From an uncultured Bacteroidales bacterium (GTDB lineage: Bacteria > Bacteroidota > Bacteroidia > Bacteroidales > Bacteroidaceae), in contig CADBXL010000033.1 of assembly GCA_902798615.1 (NCBI GenBank), positions 1-39,117 of the forward strand: a stretch of 39,117 nt of DNA. Direction: 5' to 3'. The notes beneath the pieces were generated by a model that was not told the origin of the DNA, made no database searches, and saw nothing but the letters and a program-made list of their open reading frames with translations. Below are positions 33,749 to 39,117 of the stretch, piece after piece. How positions within the stretch are numbered: position 1 is the first letter of the stretch; each line of letters begins with the position of its first letter. The position numbers were made by a program, and so were the translations under genes.

Positions 33749-36715
33749 ATGAAAAGAAGTCGTTCATATTACAAAAAGTTCTATCGGCTCGTTGCTGTGG
33801 CTATCGCAGTAATGACAGCCGTGCTGACGGGCAGTCTCGTTTTAGGCGATTCTGTGCGTGGCTCTCTGATGGAACGTGTCAGCGAACGACTTGGAAACTC
33901 AGAAACAATAATCCAGACAGGCACAGGTTTTCTGAGCGATTCCATTCTTAACAACGAAATTCTATCAGATGCCAAAGGCTATCTGCTTTCCGAAGGCTTC
34001 ATTTCTTCTGAAGGCAAGATGATTCCTGTCATGGTTTGGGGTACCGACAATGATTCCCTGAATTATGATGAGGCTACTCTAAACCCTCAACTCTCAACTC
34101 TGATCTCTAACCCCTCCCCTCTAACCCCTAACCCCATTGTCCTTCATCTCCCCTCAAACAATCTCGTTGGTTCTAGTTCCCTTTTCATCTCCCAGAGTCA
34201 TGCCACGCAGTTGCGACTCACCGTAAAGGGAATAAAGTCGGCTCAGGATGGGGGAAACATATTGCTTCATAATGAGCAGGTACGTCCGCTTAACGTGTTT
34301 ATCAACCGTCAGCAGTTGGCAGAGGCATTGGGAGTGAAGGGTAAGGTTAATGTCATCCTGTCACCAAACAATATTACTTCCGATACCTTCTACGGAGTAT
34401 GGCGACCAGAAGATTCAGGACTGCAATTTAATAGTGACAGTATAGTTGGCATTGACCGTGTATTCCTGCCTCATAGCGTTGTGGAAACCCTCAACCCATC
34501 TACCCGCTATCTGGCTTATTTTGTCAACAGTCTCGGCACTATACCTTATTCGTTTGTTACGGCTACCGATAGGCTGAAAGGTGATGAGACCATACTGACT
34601 GACTATGCCGCCCAACGTATGAATGCTCATGTGGGCGATTCTGTCACTATGGAATATTATGTCTCACAAGGTGGATTGAAGAAATTACTGACACGCAGCC
34701 ATCGTTTCCGTGTGAGTGGCATTGTTCCTATTAATGAGTTCCAGAAACAGGCAGATATGATAACTGCTGATTTTCCGGGACTATCGGGCGTTAAGCGTTG
34801 TACCGACTGGAATAGCGACCTGCCTATTGACATGAGCCGTATAACAAAGGCTGATGAGGACTATTGGACTGCATATCGACAGACTCCCAAGGCTCTTGTG
34901 AGCCTCGATGTCGTTGGAAAGGATTGGATCGGTTCTTATGGTGTTGCAACAAGGGTGATGTGTGATACTGCTCGTATGAAACTACTCACTCCGCAATCAT
35001 TCGGTATAGCGGTGGTGCATCCTCGCATAGCAGCCCTGGATGCTGCGCAGAATGGCACAGACTTCGGTACGCTCTTCCTGGCTTTAGGCTTCTTCATCAT
35101 TATCGCTGCAATATTGCTGATGCAGAACCCTCTTTCTGAGATGTATCAGTTGCGACGCCCTGAGATACAATTGCTCAATGCTTTGGGATTCAGCAAGCGT
35201 CAGGTGTTCCGAAGACTGTTCTCGGAGGCTGTACCTGTAGTGCTCGTATCTGCGCCCATAGGTGTATTATTGGGCTATGCCTACGCTGCTGTTATTCTCC
35301 AGCTTCTGGCAGGTCCGTGGAGTGGGGTAGTGCATACCGATGGTTTTGCCATACATGCAAATACCACGACGGTTGTTCTGTCTTTTATCCTCTCTGTCAT
35401 CCTTGCCTTTGTTGTTCTTGCGCTTACTGTCAGGGGAGGTCAAAGGTCAAAGATCAAAGGTCGAAGTCGAAATAATCACTTGCTTCAGCTTGTTGAGCCT
35501 TGCGAAAAATTATCAATTATCAACTATCAATTATCAATTATAAAATACTTCCGCCACCAGCACCGTCTTTCGTTCATCACATTGGCATTAGGTGTTCTGA
35601 CGGTGTTTGCCGTGGGAGTAAACCGTCCTGATTTTTCCCATTCTTCAGAATCTGCAACAGGCGGATATCAGTATTATGGTGAGAGTCGCATCCCTTTGCA
35701 GTATGACCTCAACACGGCAGCAGGTCGCAATCATCTGCATCTTGACAACCTGCCATCCAATCTCCGTTTCCTCCAGTTGCCAAAGCATACTGAGGATGAG
35801 GCAAGCTGCATGAATCTGAATCATGTCGAGAAACCTTCAGTCTTTGGTATGTCTCTCGAAGATATGAAGGCATTCGGAATAAATATCTCGGAAGTAGAAG
35901 GTGTAAAGTATAAAGTAGATAGTGTAAAGTGGAACTGCGAAGCTGATGAGCTTGCGAATAAAGAAGAAAGTAAATGCACGATTCCCATCGCCGTTGATTC
36001 TGATGCTTTGCTTTGGAGTATGATGAAGAAGGTGGGTGATACGCTTACCTATCACGCAAGTGACGGACGTAAGGTTAATGTCGTTATAGCAGCCGAATAT
36101 CCTACAGGCATATTCCATGGAAATGCCATTATGCCTATCGACTGTTTCCGTCAGCTCTGGCCCGATGAAATGGGCAGTCGTGTGGTATTGGTAAAGGAAG
36201 ATGGTCAAAAGTCGAAGGTCGAAGGTTCTAACCCATCCCCTCTAACCCCTAACCCCTCAACCCTAACCTCCACTCTCACCACTTCGCTCTCCGACTACGG
36301 CTTCACCCTTATCCCATCCGTAGAGCGTCTACTTCATTTCTTCGAAGTGACTGATACCTATCTCCGTATCTTCCTCTCCCTCGGATTACTCGGTCTGATG
36401 CTCGGTTTGGTCAGTCTGCTAATCGTCATCCGTAAGAATCTGGTGGCACGTAGTGAGGAGATACACCTGTACCACGCTTTAGGTTTCCCTACAGCTACCA
36501 TAGTGCGTATGTTCCGATGCGAACAGCTCATCGTGCCTCTGCTTGCTATAATTACAGGTGCGGGAGTGTGTCTGTTGATTTCAGTCCTCCTTCCTACCTT
36601 CAGCTTCAGTCTTTCCACGTTCCTCCTATGCCTCTTGCCAATAATAGTATTTACATGCATAATCATATATATAAGTATAACTACAAAAACAATCAGACAA
36701 TGCGAAACGTGTTAA
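33749..36715 (+). CDS. FtsX/MacB-like ABC permease, two-domain
   Basis: The 988-residue permease starts with one TM helix (about 13-33), followed by a large periplasmic domain. TM clusters follow near 430-455, 485-510 and 530-555, a second TM start near 600, another periplasmic domain, and a final TM group in the last 130 residues (LRIFLSLGLLGLMLGLVSLL and after). It thus has two FtsX-like modules in one chain, partnering the ATPase 8 bp upstream. Four repeat tracts lie inside it, including one at about 560-600 that also contains a copy of the dispersed 48-bp repeat translated as NHLLQLVEPCEK. Despite these the frame is open. Substrate unknown. Confidence 0.88.
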   Translation: MKRSRSYYKKFYRLVAVAIAVMTAVLTGSLVLGDSVRGSLMERVSERLGNSETIIQTGTGFLSDSILNNEILSDAKGYLLSEGFISSEGKMIPVMVWGTDNDSLNYDEATLNPQLSTLISNPSPLTPNPIVLHLPSNNLVGSSSLFISQSHATQLRLTVKGIKSAQDGGNILLHNEQVRPLNVFINRQQLAEALGVKGKVNVILSPNNITSDTFYGVWRPEDSGLQFNSDSIVGIDRVFLPHSVVETLNPSTRYLAYFVNSLGTIPYSFVTATDRLKGDETILTDYAAQRMNAHVGDSVTMEYYVSQGGLKKLLTRSHRFRVSGIVPINEFQKQADMITADFPGLSGVKRCTDWNSDLPIDMSRITKADEDYWTAYRQTPKALVSLDVVGKDWIGSYGVATRVMCDTARMKLLTPQSFGIAVVHPRIAALDAAQNGTDFGTLFLALGFFIIIAAILLMQNPLSEMYQLRRPEIQLLNALGFSKRQVFRRLFSEAVPVVLVSAPIGVLLGYAYAAVILQLLAGPWSGVVHTDGFAIHANTTTVVLSFILSVILAFVVLALTVRGGQRSKIKGRSRNNHLLQLVEPCEKLSIINYQLSIIKYFRHQHRLSFITLALGVLTVFAVGVNRPDFSHSSESATGGYQYYGESRIPLQYDLNTAAGRNHLHLDNLPSNLRFLQLPKHTEDEASCMNLNHVEKPSVFGMSLEDMKAFGINISEVEGVKYKVDSVKWNCEADELANKEESKCTIPIAVDSDALLWSMMKKVGDTLTYHASDGRKVNVVIAAEYPTGIFHGNAIMPIDCFRQLWPDEMGSRVVLVKEDGQKSKVEGSNPSPLTPNPSTLTSTLTTSLSDYGFTLIPSVERLLHFFEVTDTYLRIFLSLGLLGLMLGLVSLLIVIRKNLVARSEEIHLYHALGFPTATIVRMFRCEQLIVPLLAIITGAGVCLLISVLLPTFSFSLSTFLLCLLPIIVFTCIIIYISITTKTIRQCETC
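34075..34137. repeat. Heptamer tract 8, inside the permease gene
   Basis: Words aaaccct, caactct and taacccc encode a Pro/Ser/Thr/Asn-rich stretch (TLNPQLSTLISNPSPLTPNP) in the first periplasmic domain. Confidence 0.8.
35435..35545. repeat. Composite tract 9 in the permease: heptamers, dispersed repeat, atcaatt words
   Basis: Purine-rich gtcaaaggtcaaagatcaaa words (35435-35471) run directly into a copy of the dispersed 48-bp repeat (35472-35511, acttgcttcagcttgttgag) and then (atcaatt/atcaact)n words to 35542. All are translated in one frame in the loop before the second FtsX-like module. Confidence 0.8.
35891..35931. repeat. Heptamer tract 10, inside the permease gene
   Basis: Words gtagaag, gtgtaaa, gtataaa, gtagata, gtgtaaa encode VEGVKYKVDSVK in the second periplasmic domain. 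Confidence 0.65.
36203..36280. repeat. Heptamer tract 11, inside the permease gene
   Basis: Purine-rich gtcaaaagtcgaaggtcgaa words switch at ggttctaaccc to pyrimidine-rich words (cctctaacccctaacccctc). This is the same purine-pyrimidine design and switch sequence as the intergenic tract at 17120-17277. Confidence 0.8.
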
Positions 36716-37980
36716 TCATGATGGCACTCGCTGTTAGTGCCTGCACATCAACGGCTCAGACGCAGTTCACCAAAGGTCCGAGTGTGAACGGATGGCGTGG
36801 AGCCCAGAACAATGGTTCCTATCCTGACAAGGGACTATTCAACCAGTGGCCTGCCGAGGGTCCTCATAAGATTTTCGAGGTAGAGGATGCCGGAAAGGGA
36901 TATTCCTCTGCACAGGTGGTGGGCGACCGTATCTACCTCACCGGTCTCAATGATCAGGAAGACAAGGAAATGCTCAGCTGTTATCGTCTTGACGGTACAA
37001 AGGTATATTCTGTTGAATATGGCAATCGTTGGACTGGTTCTTATCCAGAGGTTCGTACCACCCCTACATATAGCGATGGCAACATCTACGTGATTAGTGG
37101 TATGGGCGAGGTTGTATGTATCAAAGCTGAGGATGGAAAGATAGTATGGTCTGTGAATGGTGGCGAGAAGTACAGCCGTAGCACAGGCATGTGGGGCACA
37201 AGTGAGTGTCCGCTGGTGTATGACGACAAGGTAATCTATACTCCTTGTGGCAATCAGACCACTATGGTTGCCCTCAATAAGTTCACAGGCGATGAGGTAT
37301 GGAAGACTCGTGCCTTGAACAACAAGAGCGGCTATGTGTCACCTATCCTTATTGAATATAAGGGCAAGCGACAGATTATCAGCTCATCTGCTCTCACAGT
37401 CTTCGGTGTTAATCCAGAGACAGGTGAGATAGAATGGACCTTCGATGATTGGGGACCAAAGCACTATGGCAATTCAAGCCGTTTTGACAACATCGCCACC
37501 AATTCACCACTCTATCGTGATGGTAAGATATTCTTCTGTCATGGTTATGACATCAACGGTTTCCAGCTCCAGCTCGCTGATGATCTGAAGAGCGTTACCT
37601 GCGTATGGCGCACAGAGACTCTCGACACCCATCACGGCGGTTATGTACTCGTAGGCGACAATATCTACGGCTCTAACTGGATTAACAACAATGCAGGTAA
37701 CTGGTGCTGCATAGACTGGAACACAGGTAAGACCAATTACGAAACCGCTTGGCAGGGAAAAGGCAAAGGCTCTATCATTACAGCCGATGGCAAGCTCTAC
37801 TGCTATGACGAGCGTCGTGGTATGGTAGGACTTGTAAAGGCCGCACCTGATGCCTTCAACGTAGTAAGCGAGTTCCGTATTGTGAAGGGTAGCGGACCTT
37901 ATTGGGCACATCCAACCATTGCCGATGGCATTCTCTACGTCCGTCATGCCGGAGCATTCTATGCTTATAAGATAAAGTAA
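36700..37980 (+). CDS. Lipoprotein PQQ-like beta-propeller
   Basis: The 426-residue protein starts with a lipoprotein signal (MRNVLIMMALAVSACTS, cleavage before the Cys) and forms a PQQ-like propeller: WRGAQNNGSYPDKGLF entry, then blades such as EVVCIKAEDGKIVWSVNGGE, ALNKFTGDEVWKTRALN and GVNPETGEIEWTF. I chose the ATG at 36700; it overlaps the permease stop by 16 nt, and the in-frame ATG at 36517 lies deep in the permease gene. ATG 36718 would also leave a short signal. It is the fifth propeller protein of the operon and the last gene, followed by a terminator. It is probably attached to the periplasmic face of the outer membrane. Confidence 0.87.
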   Translation: MRNVLIMMALAVSACTSTAQTQFTKGPSVNGWRGAQNNGSYPDKGLFNQWPAEGPHKIFEVEDAGKGYSSAQVVGDRIYLTGLNDQEDKEMLSCYRLDGTKVYSVEYGNRWTGSYPEVRTTPTYSDGNIYVISGMGEVVCIKAEDGKIVWSVNGGEKYSRSTGMWGTSECPLVYDDKVIYTPCGNQTTMVALNKFTGDEVWKTRALNNKSGYVSPILIEYKGKRQIISSSALTVFGVNPETGEIEWTFDDWGPKHYGNSSRFDNIATNSPLYRDGKIFFCHGYDINGFQLQLADDLKSVTCVWRTETLDTHHGGYVLVGDNIYGSNWINNNAGNWCCIDWNTGKTNYETAWQGKGKGSIITADGKLYCYDERRGMVGLVKAAPDAFNVVSEFRIVKGSGPYWAHPTIADGILYVRHAGAFYAYKIK

Positions 37981-38023
37981 TCTATTATCCTAATAGTATC
38001 ATAGATTTATTTGATTATATATG

Positions 38024-38060
38024 CCAGTTCTAAATAAACTTAGGACTGGTATATTTTTTT
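38024..38060 (+). terminator. Terminator of the 15-gene operon
   Basis: A 10-bp stem (CCAGTTCTAA with TTAGGACTGG, one G:T pair, 38024-38033 with 38040-38049) is followed by a run of eight T at 38053-38060. It lies 43 nt after the last stop codon. Confidence 0.88.
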
Positions 38061-38112
38061 AACGTGAGCTCAATCACTTGCTTTAGCTTGATGAGCTTGC
38101 GAATAATTATCA
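38060..38112 (+). repeat. Dispersed 48-bp repeat, complete copy
   Basis: aacgtgagctcaatcacttg and the following gctttagcttgatgagcttg match the copies at 11920 and 12176; it sits directly after the operon terminator. Confidence 0.75.
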
Positions 38113-38120
38113 ATTAATAT

Positions 38121-38158
38121 AGGGGGTGTCTCTAAAAAATGTTTGACCATTTGACCTA
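38121..38158 (+). repeat. Single end sequence related to the 15577-16296 element
   Basis: ggggtgtctctaaaaaatgt followed by an octamer pair (gtttgacc, atttgacc) copies the layout of the 42-bp end at 15577, with different octamers. The partner end is not in the window and may lie beyond 39117. Confidence 0.6.
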
Positions 38159-38247
38159 AAAAGGCTCTCGTGTCAAGCAAAAATACGGGAGAGGGGTAAC
38201 GCATAGGATAATTGCAGGAGTTAAATGAACTAAATAATCGTGTAAAA

Positions 38248-38280
38248 TTGCCTGATTCTCAGGAATAATTTGTAACTTTG
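38248..38280 (+). promoter_or_regulatory. Promoter of the BspA-like gene
   Basis: TTG at 38248-38250 and TAACTTTG at 38273-38280, spacing 22 nt, about 80 nt before the ATG at 38362. Confidence 0.5.
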
Positions 38281-38361
38281 CCCCGCAAAAAGAAAGGGGT
38301 ATAGGTTCACATAACCACCTATTATTTATATCTTTAGGTCAGAAACAAATAAAATTTATAT

Positions 38362-38906
38362 ATGAAGACAAACTAATATTCCTGTTCAGCATACTCCTTA
38401 GCATGTTGGCAACAAACGCATCGGCTTACGACTTTGCAGTAAAGAATGCCAAAGGCGTAATGATTTATTACAACTACATCAATAACAAAAAAGAGGCGGA
38501 AGTTACCTATAAAGAGAATAACAAAGCCAGTTATAGTGGCTCGATAGCTATACCGAAAGAAATCACCTACAACAATATAACTCTTAAGGTGACAAAGATA
38601 GGAAACGAAGCCTTCTGGGACTGCAACAAAGTGACCTCCGTCACTATTCCAAACAGCGTAACGAGCATAGGATGGGGCGCTTTCGCATATTGCAAAGAAA
38701 TGACCTCAATCACTATTCCAAATAGCGTGACGACTATTGATGGCCATGCTTTTAAGTGTTGCAAGAGTTTGACATCTCTCCCAATTCCAAACAATTTGAA
38801 GATTATAAAAGATGAAGTTTTCAGAGGTTGCGACAAAGTGACCTCCGTCACTATCCCTAACAGCGTGACGAACATAGAGAACGAAGCCTTTTGGGGATGT
38901 ATTTAG
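38362..38906 (+). pseudogene. Truncated, frameshifted BspA-type leucine-rich-repeat protein
   Basis: The frame from 38403 encodes LRR_5/BspA-type repeats (VTSVTIPNSVTSIGWGAFAY, MTSITIPNSVTTIDGHAF, VTSVTIPNSVTNIENEAFWG), normally cell-surface proteins. The upstream part of that frame reads KLIFLFSILLSMLATNASAY, a fine signal peptide, but has no start codon. The nearby ATG at 38362 is one base out of frame and stops after four codons (ATG AAG ACA AAC TAA). A one-base indel at about 38365-38376 explains this. The repeat region also ends early with TAG after FWGCI. I therefore call it a decaying gene, though a short start at 38403 cannot be excluded. Confidence 0.7.
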
Positions 38907-38998
38907 AGTCCTCTAAACAACCATAAACAATGAAAAGTACATAGAGATAAACCTCTGTATATCAACTACTTTTAGATTTTAACACTTCGGACTTGCTT

Positions 38999-39030
38999 TT
39001 TGGTAGTTCTCAAAAATTCGCTTACCTTTG
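38999..39030 (+). promoter_or_regulatory. Promoter for a gene beyond the right edge
   Basis: TTTG (38999-39002) and TACCTTTG (39023-39030) with 20-nt spacing match the consensus well. Downstream are the imperfect direct repeats ggttgacaaa and ggttgacaag near the window end. Confidence 0.65.
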
Positions 39031-39117
39031 CAACGCATTTCTACCGCGGAGAATTTTGAGGGCTTTTATTTTGCCATCTCGTGGACAGGGTTGACAAAGG
39101 TTGACAAGAGTGTACAA

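Noticed and set aside
34075-34137. Telomere-like CCCTAA repeats
   Set aside because: The words are irregular (CCCCTAAC, CTCAACT mixed) and belong to the general heptamer tract family.
37504-37947. Minus-strand open frame within the last propeller gene
   Set aside because: It is antisense to a well-supported lipoprotein propeller and shows no family features.
1-39117. tRNA, rRNA or phage integration site
   Set aside because: I saw no tRNA-like cloverleaf, rRNA segment, integrase gene or tRNA-end duplication in either strand.

Overview
The window looks like chromosome of a Prevotella/Segatella-type member of the Bacteroidales. The evidence is the recurrent TAnnTTTG -7 boxes with TTTG/TTGC-like -33 boxes about 20 nt upstream, weak Shine-Dalgarno sequences, a BspA-type leucine-rich-repeat protein at the right end, and the family content. 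It has two very different halves: an accessory, repeat-rich left half (1-16.4 kb) and one long plus-strand gene cluster (16.5-38 kb).

Left half. A VapE/VirE-family P-loop protein (88-1272) is followed on the minus strand by a type I restriction-modification locus in transcription order hsdM, fic, hsdS, a four-helix-bundle accessory gene, hsdR (8379 down to 1458). hsdM/fic and fic/hsdS overlap by ATGA. Then come a minus-strand MerR/GyrI-like/DUF3795 operon, a chimeric pseudogene made of the start of hsdM and the end of an acetyltransferase gene, a probable small RNA gene, a CAT-like plus GNAT acetyltransferase pair, and a SulP anion transporter. The spaces between are full of repeats: two 33-bp-period arrays, a promoter-leader cassette shared by the MerR operon and the SulP gene, a 48-bp dispersed repeat, and a 720-bp element bounded by perfect 42-bp inverted repeats.

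Right half. Fifteen plus-strand genes (16509-37980), many overlapping, appear to form one operon ending at a strong terminator (38024-38060). In order: a ferredoxin; a radical SAM protein; a DUF116-polyprenyl synthase fusion; a short terpene-cyclase-like alpha-toroid protein; a class II (DGDDT) cyclase; a membrane-anchored beta-propeller; a Tat-exported NHL-like propeller; a Tat-exported polyferredoxin; a NapH/NosR-like membrane polyferredoxin; a three-TM beta-propeller; a NuoE-NuoF (HydC-HydB-like) NADH diaphorase; an Fe-S protein fused through a lipobox/TM segment to another propeller; an ABC ATPase; an FtsX-like permease; and a lipoprotein propeller. My reading, which is inference, is that this is an undescribed system in which NADH electrons pass through Fe-S subunits and a membrane polyferredoxin to periplasmic Fe-S and propeller proteins, with a dedicated enzyme set making or modifying a cyclised polyprenoid and an ABC system moving or assembling something. 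No squalene synthase, hydrogenase catalytic domain or PQQ biosynthesis gene is present, so it is not a hopanoid, hydrogenase or PQQ locus.

A second striking signal in the right half is at least eleven low-complexity tracts made of heptamer-like words (AAAGTCT or TCAACTC type). They lie both between genes and inside open reading frames without breaking them.
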